Assembly (NCBI GenBank): GCA_021029095.1
Contig: JAJOHG010000581.1
Coordinates: 1-13,023 of the forward strand
Reading direction: 5' to 3'
Length of the DNA: 13,023 nucleotides
Source: Phellopilus nigrolimitatus
Taxonomy: Eukaryota; Basidiomycota; Agaricomycetes; Hymenochaetales; Hymenochaetaceae
Below are positions 1 through 11,656 of the stretch, piece by piece (position 1 is the first letter of the stretch; every line of letters starts with the position of its first letter). The translations under genes were made by a program, and so were the position numbers. The notes below the pieces were generated by a model. That model ran no database searches and was not told the DNA's origin. It worked only from the letters and a program-made list of their open reading frames with translations.

Positions 1-992
1 AAGAGCAAGTACTCACCCATGGCCGTAGTTCCTTACAGCTATTTAATCCTAAACGATTCCATGTCCAAACTGCCATTTTACTCATACACTTGTAAGCCAG
101 GCGCGCCAAGAAAATCGCGTCCGCGTCGGATGTGAGGATATAGATGAAGGATCAATCAACGTAGCGAAGTTATTAGACAGTGTAGAGTAATATCCTTGAA
201 GTGTCGGGTGCAAATTCTCAACGAGCTGGACATGAACGATGAGAATCAACTTCGAAGAATGAAGAAAGGCTTGCCTTCTTCATGACGTTCACTCCATTAG
301 GCATTCTGATTGAGGCGAACTCTTTGAGAATGGCATTCAGCACTTCGAAAGAACGACGCAAGACTAAAGTTGCCCTTGGATCATTGTCTCCAGAACCGAC
401 AAAAGGACTGAGAGCTTCGTCGATAGAAGATAGCAAGATAGTGATCAGATCCGTCCTGAAGATTTCATGAGATGACACCACAAAGATGATCAACAGAGAC
501 GGGACAGGAGCCCGGGAAATCGTAACGAGCAATCCTCGCGATGATCTGCTTGTTGCAGTCCGCGATCTAAGAGCGGAAACTTAGTTCAGATCAGAGCACC
601 AGAGCAAGAACATACCACATCATCACTCTCCTCCAGTAAGGAAAGACTTCGAGCACGGATATTGACCCTTTGCTCGTCTGAGATGAGCCTGTAATAAACA
701 AGACGCCTTGGTAAGGTAAGGAGAAATAAGCCTACGAAAGAACGAGATACCTCTTTGCCTTCCAATGAGTAAGCCCGTAGTTTTTAAATTGAATGATACT
801 TTGTTGGCGAATGACAAGAGGCACGTTTCTCTGAGTAGCGATTGCGTTTAGGCAGTCGAAGGTACTATGCATGTCGAGCATTTGCTTCAGCCTCGCCGCA
901 CAGGCGGAGACTTGAGCAGGGTCCTGGCTGGCCGCACCTGCAATGACATTGTAAAGCTCATCTGGGACGACAGATACAACAGGCCGACTCAT
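1..992 (-). CDS. Importin-11/Kap120-like nuclear transport receptor, N-terminal part, with two frame breaks
   Basis: Likely a beta-karyopherin that carries cargo through the nuclear pore with Ran-GTP. Exons on the minus strand: 992-751, 688-616, 566-275, 225-17; a GTGAGT donor then runs off the left edge (16-11), so most of the protein lies outside. The start is the ATG at 992; the first 80 residues read as an importin-beta N-terminal domain (SQDPAQVSACAARLKQML, then IRQQSIIQFKNYGLTHWKAK). Later pieces, LRRSFEVLNAILKEFASIRM and LARLAYKCMSKMAVWTWNR, also match the family as I know it. Two places need a one-base shift to stay in frame: about 500-510 (one extra base) and about 135-165 (one missing base). 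No splice choice I tried repairs them. Intron 3 (274-226) uses a GC donor. Either the gene is decaying or the sequence has indel errors. The importin family call is fairly firm; the subfamily (Ipo11/Kap120) is less so. Confidence 0.75.
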
Positions 993-1054
993 GACGAGGA
1001 GGCGTTAGGAGGCGTGGCGAAGGGGCGTTGCAGCTCATTTATTTAAACGCGGAC

Positions 1055-1068
1055 CGGTCACGTGACCG
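1055..1068. promoter_or_regulatory. 14-bp perfect palindrome centred on a CACGTG E-box
   Basis: The sequence CGGTCACGTGACCG is its own reverse complement. Its core TCACGTGA is the classic site for basic helix-loop-helix factors of the Cbf1/Pho4/USF type. It lies about 63 bp upstream of the importin start codon, so it probably belongs to that promoter. Binding is inferred from the motif alone. Confidence 0.55.
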
Positions 1069-1445
1069 CGAAAGCCGACGCAGATTTACGCCGCTACGTT
1101 TTAGAGATTCAAAGAATCGGACGAGAAACTGGGACGAGAAATCGAAGAGCACTGGTTTCTACATGTACACAACGAGATCAGCTGAGTCAGTGCGTCTATA
1201 AAAAATCCAAGCAGTTGCATTGGCAATGAGGATGGAGTCTAAGAGCAGTACAGATCCACTACAAAACGAAGTCTCAGAAATTTCAAATTAGGTGGTGCAA
1301 TTAATGATGCTGCGAGCGAGAGCTGTGAGCGCGTTGTGAGACTTAACAATAGTACAAGTTACTATGTGTCTGTAAGGGTAGATCATACACCCGCGATGCA
1401 CTCGTCAATAGTCCACAATGATGACTTGTCTACATTGAAGTTTGA
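1069..1445. other. Non-coding stretch upstream of the importin gene
   Basis: No open frame or recognisable family in either strand. A TATAAAAAA string occurs at 1197-1205 on the plus strand, but no plus-strand gene follows it closely. The stretch probably holds distal importin promoter and, if the candidate gene at 1446-2034 is real, its 3' end. Confidence 0.4.
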
Positions 1446-2034
1446 TCAGTAACTCTTCAAAACGAAAAAGCCTAGAAAGTATGTACATGTACAGTTTCCA
1501 GATCTCTTCCGCCCTACATTGGGCTCGCCGAGCTCTGGTATTATTTGAATCGCACGTAAGGACTTGTTCATGTTGACGATTCGTTCACTTTCTTCCACAA
1601 ACTTCATGTCAAAATTAAGTGAGTTGATAAAAAAGGTAGAATGAAGGCGCATATGTTCGTTGCTTTGAAAGTATAAGAACAAGAGACCCAGGGCGGGAGG
1701 TGAAAATTTCGCAGTATACATCTCCCTCGTACCGACCAGGTAGAAATTGACATATTTAAAATGCTCACTTATTTTTTTATTGAGGTATTTCGGGTAGGCC
1801 GTCTCGGACGAGCTTAACAGAATTTGGCTCCAAAATGCGGCCACGACGGTAACGGCAGCGTATGAACAGCGTTGTTTCGGCTCTTCTTGAGTTGTTCGAC
1901 ATCTTATAAGGTACGCGGCGACCACGCACCGTCGCGCTTTTGGGATGCCATTTCTTCTAAAGAGGAGAAGCGTGAGCACGTTTTAGCTGGGAAGCCCACG
2001 AAAAGGGGAGACCTGGAGAAGCAAAGCCAGACAT
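1446..2034 (-). CDS. Candidate small split gene, one predicted membrane helix, function unknown
   Basis: I do not recognise this product. A model that holds phase: exon 1 2034-2013 (ATG, MSGFASP), intron 2012-1957 (56 nt, pyrimidine-rich end CTTCTCCTCTTTAG), exon 2 1956-1930 (EEMASQKRD), intron 1929-1886 (44 nt, GTGCGT donor), exon 3 from 1885. The joined start is charged (EEMASQKRDEEPKQRCSY) and leads into a hydrophobic run (AAVTVVAAFWSQILL) and then ETAYPKYLNKK. Beyond about 1770 the same frame stays open to a stop at 1446, but the composition there looks less protein-like, and a further intron is possible (for example into MKFVEESERIVNMNKSLRA). The start lies 154 bp from the divergent acyltransferase gene, which would fill an otherwise empty 1.2 kb. 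It could equally be chance open frame. Confidence 0.35.
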
Positions 2035-2188
2035 AGTCAAGAGAGAAGAACTAGTTGGAGTCGTATCGCCGGGTGTTCAAAATAAACTAAAATGATCGAC
2101 ACTTACACGGGTGGCTGTGCACGTCGTCTACTTATGTAAGTGGACGTTTCAGCGAGTCGTTGGAGGCTTGGACATTTGTTCGTTCAAA
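2035..2188. promoter_or_regulatory. Probable promoter region of the Vps66/Loa1-like gene
   Basis: The 154 bp between the candidate minus-strand start at 2034 and the plus-strand start at 2189. If both genes are real this is a compact bidirectional promoter. The A/T-rich segment TTCAAAATAAACTAAAATGA (about 2077-2096) is the only notable composition; I see no clear TATA box at a standard distance. Confidence 0.3.
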
Positions 2189-3674
2189 ATGGAGAAGTAT
2201 TCGGCGTATAGAGTGAGGGAAACGTATCCAATCATGATCGCCTTGCATCTGACTTTCATTACAAGGATCCCGGTACTGGCATCCAGGTCAGCCTATTGTC
2301 TTTGCAACCGCCAGTAGCTCTTAATTTCAGCAGCCCTTCCTGTCCCCGGTCCCTCCTCAAGGCTCCGAATCTCTCGCGACTATCCTCAGGCCCGGTTTAT
2401 ATCTTCTTGGCACAATCCGTTGTATTCTCGTGCTTTTACTTGGCCTTGTGTACTTCATCGTCGTGCAAACTGTTTGTTTTCTGCTGGTGAGTAGTACGGT
2501 GTATGGAAAGTACTTTAGGTCTGACATGAGCAGTCTCCGCTGCCCTTCGTGTACAAGCCGGTAACAGATGTATTGACAGCTGTGATCGCTCGTCTGTCTC
2601 TTCTCGCTGTTGGTATCTACTGGGTCCCTGTGGAAGTCGTCAGAAGGAAAAAGGGGTGAGCACAATCGCTTGCAAGTACAATGAGCAAAAATAATCTTAC
2701 GTTAGCTCGATTGCAGACGCACCTCTGTCAAAGAGAGTTGGTCCCCTAATCCCGGAGACGTCATTGTCTCAAATTGGATTTCCTGGCTTGAAATTGCATG
2801 GCTAGCCTTTAGGTATTTTTCTCTCCACCCTTCACATTCAATGACCCTGTTCTTACTAAACCAACTACAGGTTCAATCCGACCTTCGTCCTCCCCGTCAC
2901 TGCTCCTATCGAGATCACTGCCTCGCAGACACCTTCATCTTCACGTATCACCCCGGGAAGGAAGACCGGCACAGGCTCTGCTGCGATCAGTCCACCCTTA
3001 CAAAACCGCGCACAAACTAAGCGCGCGGATGTATTGGGCTTCACAGAGGTTTCCTTATTGCGAATAATCTCCGTGTGTGGACATGTCCCTCCATACGGAT
3101 CAGGTACAAGCAGTGCCCTGCGCTCCTTTGAGGATGTGCTTGAGTGCGCGAAGAAGGCGCGGCGTCCCATTGTCTTGTTCCCAGAGTGCACGACAAGCAA
3201 TGCTCGTGGCCTTCTTCGCTTCGCGAACATGTTCAAGGGCGTCCCAGCACCCGTAAAAGACTTTAATGTCTTTCTGATGTGTTCTAGGTATGATTTTTGC
3301 TGCCATTTTGCGACTGAAACAGTTTCTAAATTGCTCTACCGTGGACTAGGATTGATCCGCCAACAGCCCTCTTACCCACCCTCTCTCTTCCTATTCCCTC
3401 TTCGCACCCATCTATCAACCCCATTCCTCACATACTTTCTATTTCGTCCTCGATTCTACCACATGCGCTTTCTATCCGTCTCCTCGCCCCCTCTGAGTCT
3501 CCTAGTTCAGGCACATTCCTGCTAAATGAAGTCTTGTCCGGAAGCACTTTCGGAGAAGACGTACTGTCTGAAGTTTGCGCAACGCTGATATCCGAAATAG
3601 GCCGGGTGAAGAGGACGGGCATGGGATGGGAAGATAAGGCCATGTTTTTAGATTTTTATCGAGGGAAAAGCTGA
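2189..3674 (+). CDS. LOA1: Vps66/Loa1-like lysophospholipid acyltransferase (PlsC family)
   Basis: Predicted membrane enzyme that transfers a fatty acyl chain from acyl-CoA to a lysophospholipid; yeast Loa1/Vps66 acts on lysophosphatidic acid at lipid droplets and ER. Exons: 2189-2212, 2266-2286, 2334-2486, 2534-2655, 2717-2812, 2871-3287, 3350-3674; 1158 nt, 385 residues, all phases agree. The start MEKYSAYR and the DPGTGIQPFLSPVPP segment fit fungal relatives as I know them. Hydrophobic segments lie near residues 36-66 and 80-100. The acyltransferase motif I is a variant, N126-W-I-S-W-L-E132, in place of NHxxxxD. Motif III is FPECTT at 242-247, the form I associate with this subfamily, where classic PlsC has FPEGTR. 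The C-terminus WEDKAMFLDFYRGKS is also family-like. Exons 1 and 2 are very small (24 and 21 nt). It converges with the PLP-enzyme gene. Confidence 0.88.
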
Positions 3675-3779
3675 AAGAAGGTACCATTATCGTCGGCTTA
3701 TAAAAGACATATTTTCAAGATAGATTTGGAGGGCTTCATCTCTAAAAACAAAGCCCTACTCTATGAAAATTTCTCCCCC
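3675..3779. terminator. Shared 3' region of two convergent genes, with a hairpin
   Basis: Only 105 bp separate the stop codons of the acyltransferase (3674) and the PLP enzyme (3780), so their 3' UTRs probably overlap. A perfect 7-bp inverted repeat, AGGGCTT at 3730-3736 and AAGCCCT at 3751-3757, would form a stem with a 14-nt loop in either transcript. No canonical AATAAA is evident. Confidence 0.4.
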
Positions 3780-5697
3780 TCACAACTTTGCTTTCTCCTG
3801 CACTACTTTCTTAAGCGCCTGTCTGAAGTCGGCTTTCAAGTCCTACGAGAGCGATCATAGTCGGCGAGTCTACAATTGGAAGAGAATATTAGAAGAGACT
3901 TACCTCTAAATCTTCAACTCCAACGCTGACGCGGATGAGACGGGGGTCGGTACCCGGGTCCGCTGTGACCCGCTGTTCTATCAAGCTTTCTACTCCTCCC
4001 AGACTTGTGGCGGGCTGGGAGCCGCGAAAATCATAGATAAACTCATAGCCTATAGTAGGCCAAGAAGAGAACGTACAACAAGGAATTTGACGAGATGTGG
4101 CAGTAGCGCTGCATGCTCCTTGTTCGTCAACTGATTTCAAGCCATCGGAGTGGGTGAGTAAACGAAAACCATTCGTTAGCTCATTACGTCACCACGTTTG
4201 AGACGTGATTTCGAGCGTAGCGACTCACAACAAAGCTGAACGTCGCGTTCCAGCCACCCTCCATCTGCTTCGCCACGTCCCAACCGGCATCCTTCGCTTG
4301 CAGGCTCGAGTGAAAGACCTGCTTGACGAGTCCACCCTGCACGCCGTCCCACTTTTCGCCAGCAGGAATCTGTGCGAGGCGGTCCAGCCACTGAGCAAGA
4401 CCGGTTGCGGTTTGAGACTGCCGGGGCACGCGAAGGTGTAAGGTGCGTAGTGAGCGCAGAAGGAGCCAGGCTTCAAGTGATCCCTGGGAAGAAAATACTT
4501 TAAAATTTGACGACAAGCAGAGGTTGACCAGGATACCATCATGTTGCCCATAAACGTCCTGTTCTCCCAAAGCTTGAGGAATGCGTGTGTGTTAAAATTA
4601 ATCCTGAATCTTGAATAATAGCTATGTGTCGTCACCTGCTTCCACTCATCCACTGTCTTTACAACGAGCACGCCGCAAAGCAGATCAGAGTGGCCTCCAA
4701 AGTATTTCGTACCTAACACATACGTCCACGATATATCGTAAAAATCACGCTGAAGAGGTAGCATAATACGTACCACTGTGCATGACACAATCTGCACCCC
4801 ATTTGAAAGGATATTGTAGAGGCGGCGGGGCAAAAGTAGAATCGACGAGTAGATGGCCTCTCACAGCGTGTACCTGAGTAAATAGTCAATTCGGAACTGC
4901 CAATCTTTCTGAAGACATTCTGTAAGTAACTCGTGGATTACCTTGTTCGCATAGAATTGAATATTTCTATGGCCTCAGAAATAAAAGATCAACAATGCAC
5001 ATAAATACAAGTTCAAAGTTCTTACCTCGATTCTCCTGTGGGATTCAAAGGGGTCTCGACCCAGCAGAGAGTTCCCTCCTCGAAATCTTCATCTAAACTG
5101 ATGATTTTGACGTTCTTAGATTTCTTGTACACTTCGATAGTGGCATGGAAGCCGTGATAACCGCCCGAAACTGCAATGCACTTCGGCTGGTAGTGAATGA
5201 GAGCCTACAAGCAGCCGATGTTTAAGAGGATTGAGTATCTCTGCAAGTCTCCAAGCCGACACTATAGTACAAACCGCATATGAAGCTGCAAGGCCAGATG
5301 CATAAGTAATAGCATGGCCTCCCTTGTTACAATGGCCTTAAATCAATACACTCTTCACAAACGCAAAAATGGTATATGACTTTCAAAAAAAAAAAAAAAA
5401 ACTTACATTTATTTTGGACAAGATCTTCTCCGCTCTAATATTGACATCTTGCGAATATCTAGAGTATACATTACGCTCAGGATTGTACGGATCGAAAGCG
5501 TCGAGGCGAGACGCCTGTTGTGGCGTTCTAAATGCTATGTATGAATTCAGTGAGTCACCTTCCCCAGACGAACAAACTGTGACTTTACTGGTGGTCACCG
5601 AGATTGAGGGAGCAACTTCTGGGGTCTTGCTGTAGGATGCATCCCCGTGTATGAGTTCCGTCCCCTTCAGCGTCGTAGAGTCAGCTTTTGAGGACAT
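3780..5697 (-). CDS. Cys/Met-metabolism PLP enzyme, cystathionine gamma-synthase-like
   Basis: A fold-type I pyridoxal-phosphate enzyme of the cystathionine synthase/lyase family. Twelve exons: 5697-5589, 5534-5407, 5322-5275, 5204-5026, 4966-4942, 4873-4774, 4712-4636, 4572-4537, 4483-4229, 4130-4077, 4014-3904, 3842-3780; 1185 nt, 394 residues, every phase agrees. Visible active-site elements: YSRY at 60-63, the phosphate-binding YASGLAAS at 86-93, Y111 in SGGYHG, D174 in LVDSTFAPP, the Schiff-base lysine K199 in HSGTKYFGGHSD, SLGGVES at 341-347, and R365 in LIRVSVG, expected to bind the substrate carboxylate. Which reaction it performs (gamma-synthase, beta-lyase or gamma-lyase) cannot be read from sequence; it resembles the fungal group that includes yeast YHR112C/YML082W, but that is from memory. 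An in-frame ATG at 5739 would add 14 residues; I prefer the one at 5697. Exon 5 is only 25 nt. Confidence 0.88.
5385..5401. repeat. 17-base A/T homopolymer inside an intron
   Basis: A run of 17 A on the plus strand. Read in the direction of the PLP-enzyme gene it is 17 T immediately after the GTAAG donor of intron 2 (5406-5323). Such runs often vary in length and are prone to sequencing error. Confidence 0.9.
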
Positions 5698-6146
5698 GGC
5701 GGAGCGGTTGGGTAGTTGAAAGCGTTGACCGAGAATCACTGTACTGTAGTAGAATTCCCACTATATGACTAACTCTCCATGCCGATAACGCCATCCTGGC
5801 TTCGTCCAAAGGCCGAGCTGCAGACACGCGGCAACAATTCGGATTTTCAGGCAAGATGTTATTCTAGTGCTACGGGTGATGTAAAATACAGGACTTAAGG
5901 CATAAGGCATAAGGCATAAGACTTGAATACACTGTTCTCTCCCGAGAAAACAAATACCGTTGGATCCAATCCGATATTGAGGCGTGCTTTTCGACGCCTA
6001 TGAATGAAAGGTAAAAATAAAAAGAGAAATGCTGGAGAAACAAAGGGCGGAGACCCGCGATTAAGCCTAGAACCGAGCCCAAAACCCAGAATTTGGATTG
6101 CTGTGCTGTTGATGCAAGTCTTCACGAACTTGTAGCAAAGTGCCAT
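5698..6146. promoter_or_regulatory. Intergenic region: PLP-enzyme promoter and PAP1 3' end, with a small tandem repeat
   Basis: This 449-bp gap holds the 5' side of the PLP-enzyme gene and the downstream side of the poly(A) polymerase gene, both on the minus strand. I found no credible coding frame. A 7-bp unit AAGGCAT is repeated three times in a row at 5897-5917, flanked by GACTT and AAGACTT. No clear TATA box was identified. Confidence 0.45.
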
Positions 6147-8978
<2,832 letters not shown>

Positions 8979-9762
8979 GCGGTTCTGAATAACGATCCAC
9001 AAGTCAAATATGTGTGTGTAAGTGTCGGGCGACTGGCACAGGTAGCCGTCAATGATTGAGCTGGCGTGGAGGGGAAGTCGAATGGAAACTTGTAAAGGGG
9101 GTTGACAAACACTGTCCACGCCACTGAACAAGAGATCCTCACACGTGACGATGGCTGGCGGCGATCGGTCCTGAACCACTGTGCGCGAACAATCCAACAG
9201 GAATGACGGACACTTAGCAATCGAATCGGTTCTGTACTGGCTCCTAATGGGTGCCCACAACGGGCTTTGCATGAACAGCCCATTTGCATAGTGGCCGTCT
9301 ATAGTGACTAATAGTATGCTTCGTCACGTGCCCTTCTCGTCGAAACTTAGGCGAAGGGAGGAAGAAAACGCAGTATTTAGAACAAGTACGATTGGTCTTC
9401 AGCTCAAAAAGCCCAGGCACCAGGTTGATGGATTGAAAATAATTTAGGTTGGGATATCATCGAGGCCTGCTGGCCTGGCTCGTTGTTCTGTCAAAACATG
9501 TACTCAATTACTTTGCTGTTCGAAGAGGACACATCGCATGATAGGTCAGGCCGACAGATTTGATTTATCTGTAGACTCGGTCAGGGAGTCAATATTAAGT
9601 AAGAATGGATACGATAGTACGCGAAGTGAGAAGAAAGAAAGAAGAAAAAAACCTGATAATAATCGATACATGGATCCACAACAGTCGCAATAGAAAGCAA
9701 AGCAAAACAAGTGAGCGCAAGGCAAACGTCAAGTGTTATCCGACCATACTGTCTGACCAAGC
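8979..9762. promoter_or_regulatory. PAP1 upstream region and F-box gene 3' flank; two CACGTG sites
   Basis: This 784-bp gap separates the PAP1 start (8978) from the stop of the F-box gene (9763), both on the minus strand. Two CACGTG E-box cores occur at 9142-9147 and 9325-9330, about 165 and 350 bp upstream of the PAP1 ATG. The frame of the PAP1 start stays open upstream to another ATG at 9272, which could extend the protein by 98 residues. That stretch does not resemble any PAP sequence I know, so I treat it as 5' UTR or promoter. A short inverted repeat AGGCC-TGCT-GGCCT sits near 9462-9475. No other gene seen. Confidence 0.4.
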
Positions 9763-11187
9763 TTACTCGACCACACTGCCAGTAGCATCAGACTCATCGT
9801 CCTCAAATTCCTCCTCCTTCTGCGGCAATGTTCCAAGCAGATTTCCCGTGCAATCTTCGAGTCTGATACGCTGACTTGCACACTGTTCCCACCATCTCTC
9901 CCACCGGTCGTAACATATCCCCTCTGCAGGCCCATTGTTCTTGTTCAAATCGTTCAATAGGCCTGGTTCGAGGACTCTAATGAGGCACAAACTCGGGAAA
10001 TTACTTTTGACGAACGACGCGAAATTTATGTCATTTCGCCTGCGCATGATAACTGTCTCGAATGGGTTGACTTGTGCAGTCTCCCTAGCATATCCAACCC
10101 CAAAAGCGTGTCGCAGCCCATAAAGGCCGATATTTCGAAGCTTTTTGTGAGCATTTTGTATCAAGTTTCCCTCCAGCTGCCAGTCAAGACTGAAACAGAA
10201 GGTTGTGAGATTCGGACAGATAGAAAGGATGGATGGCACATCAAGAGTTGGAATGGAGTTGATATCAAGAACCTCAAGCTGGGGTCCATGAATAGCGAGA
10301 ACCTCTATGACGTCCGGAAAGTCATGGAGACATGCTTTGAAGTCTAGCTTTAAGCTAGATAATTCTGGCATAGTCCACATCGATATCTGCTCCACGAAGT
10401 CTTGGATCGCTCCGCGAAGACTGAGCTGCTTAAGACAGGGAAATGAGACATCCATAATCTGCCTGATTCCAGGAAGTGTGCCAGTAGATTCTGCAGCAGG
10501 GTAATTGAGGTCAATCTGAAACGCAACGAGGTTTCGCATGCTCAATATAGCAGGAACGACCTTCGTCTGGCTCGCGAATGCGATTTTCCATTGGATTGAC
10601 TTTAAAGATGTCGAGCAGTATGTGCGTAAGGCGTCTGCGATGGCAGAGAAAGACCCCGATCCTATCTGCGGATCCGCTATAAAGACCTGCAAGTTTGGAC
10701 AATGTTGTACAAGAGAGACGACGCAGTCATCCATGTCTAGCACACTCAGATCGCGTACTCCGAGCCGGTCATCGGAGTAAATGTAAATTGCCCTCGTCCA
10801 CCAGCCGAGCTTTGTGTTTCCATCAAAAACCGAGCATAGCTTGCGAAGACGCTTTGGGTCGCTGACAAGTATCGAACGGTACATGTACTCTGCACCAATT
10901 TGTGCAAAAAGTTTACACGTCTGAGTGAAGGCCTGCCCAGTGGGTTAATATAGCTAGCTGATAATGTGACGAATATAGTTGCGGACCTTTTTCATGGCAT
11001 AAGTCTGACGTTGCCGTAGTTGTAGGGCCTCGTGCGGTTGCCGCAACCACCAATCGCCAAAAACCATCTCATACCAAGAGCTTTCTGCGAACGGACCGAT
11101 GAGCGTCGGCTCGAGGATGGGGTCATCCTGAACAGCGACATCAAGGATTTTTATCCATAGCTCAGGTGGTAGTGCAGCCACTGGCAT
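9763..11187 (-). CDS. F-box protein with leucine-rich-repeat-like region
   Basis: Two exons, 11187-10987 and 10932-9763, joined across a 54-nt intron; 456 residues. The N-terminus is an F-box (LPPELWIKILDVAV, residues 6-19), expected to bind Skp1 in an SCF ubiquitin ligase. It is interrupted by a loop before the F-box second half (MKKAFTQTCKLFAQIGAEYM), a layout common in mushroom F-box proteins. Downstream segments such as FPCLKQLSLRGAI, MPELSSLKLDF and GPQLEVLDINSIP have the spacing of irregular leucine-rich repeats, the likely target-binding part. The tail is acidic (EEEFEDDESD). I chose the ATG at 11187; the frame is open further upstream to a TTG at 11250 but has no upstream ATG. Such families are large and fast-evolving, so the target is unknown. 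Confidence 0.8.
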
Positions 11188-11246
11188 CGGCCTGCAGTTG
11201 CAAATGACGTGATATTTGTAGCCAGCGCTGGCTGTAGAGTTCAGCT

Positions 11247-11288
11247 TCAATTTGTGAGTGATCTGTAACTGAGAGCCACGCGTAACAT
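11247..11288 (-). other. Possible upstream ORF of the F-box gene (13 codons)
   Basis: The first ATG downstream of the TATA-like box opens a 13-residue frame (MLRVALSYRSLTN) that ends 59 bp before the F-box ATG and in a different frame. If transcription starts near 11350 this lies in the leader and could lower translation of the main frame. Transcript start is inferred. Confidence 0.35.
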
Positions 11289-11382
11289 GAGTGTTCGTTC
11301 AACTTCGTTGAGCGCGGTCACTCAGTATTCAGTATTCGTACCGTATAATATTCGTGGGAATTCCTATCGACCGCATCGCGCC

Positions 11383-11390
11383 TATTTATA
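11383..11390 (-). promoter_or_regulatory. TATA-like box (TATAAATA) of the F-box gene
   Basis: On the minus strand the string TATAAATA lies about 200 bp upstream of the F-box ATG and about 100 bp upstream of the short upstream ORF. Position and match make it a plausible core promoter element; it is otherwise unsupported. Confidence 0.35.
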
Positions 11391-11656
11391 TTTTGGGTCC
11401 ATCCATACTAGAGCTGTAGATTTCAGACGTCGCGGCACGATCTAAAGATGTATGAATACTGGTGATGTTACACAAAATATGTTAGGAAGACGTGTAAGCG
11501 AATAAAAAATCTAATGAGTTCAGCATCTGCATAGATAGTCGATCAAATAGATTATGAGAAGTATAGCGAAGTCTGTGCAAGAGACGAGAAACGACATGAA
11601 AAAACAGTACAAAAATGTCGCAACAAATCACCGCGAAGACAAAATCATGAAAGCCA
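11391..11656. other. 3' flank of the beta-helix gene
   Basis: Between the beta-helix stop (11657) and the F-box TATA-like box. A minus-strand open frame runs through here and into the beta-helix exon, but in a different frame from that exon's product, so I regard it as a shadow. The stretch probably contains the 3' UTR of the beta-helix gene. Confidence 0.4.

Noticed and set aside
1197..1205. TATAAAAAA on the plus strand as a promoter
   Set aside because: The following ATG (1227) opens only a 21-codon frame with no family resemblance, and the next credible plus-strand start is almost 1 kb away.
1530..1570. A tRNA B-box-like string (CGATTCAAAT on the minus strand)
   Set aside because: The flanking bases do not form a T-stem, and no matching A-box or acceptor stem is present.
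4225..4833. Single 202-codon open frame on the minus strand
   Set aside because: It drifts through introns and the wrong frame of the PLP enzyme; the spliced model accounts for the active-site motifs.
5897..5917. Three AAGGCAT units as a CRISPR-like or satellite array
   Set aside because: Only three 7-bp units with no spacers; it is a minor microsatellite.
9605..9874. Plus-strand open frame of 89 codons
   Set aside because: Low-complexity Lys/Glu and Ser composition and overlap with the antisense 3' end of the F-box gene suggest chance.
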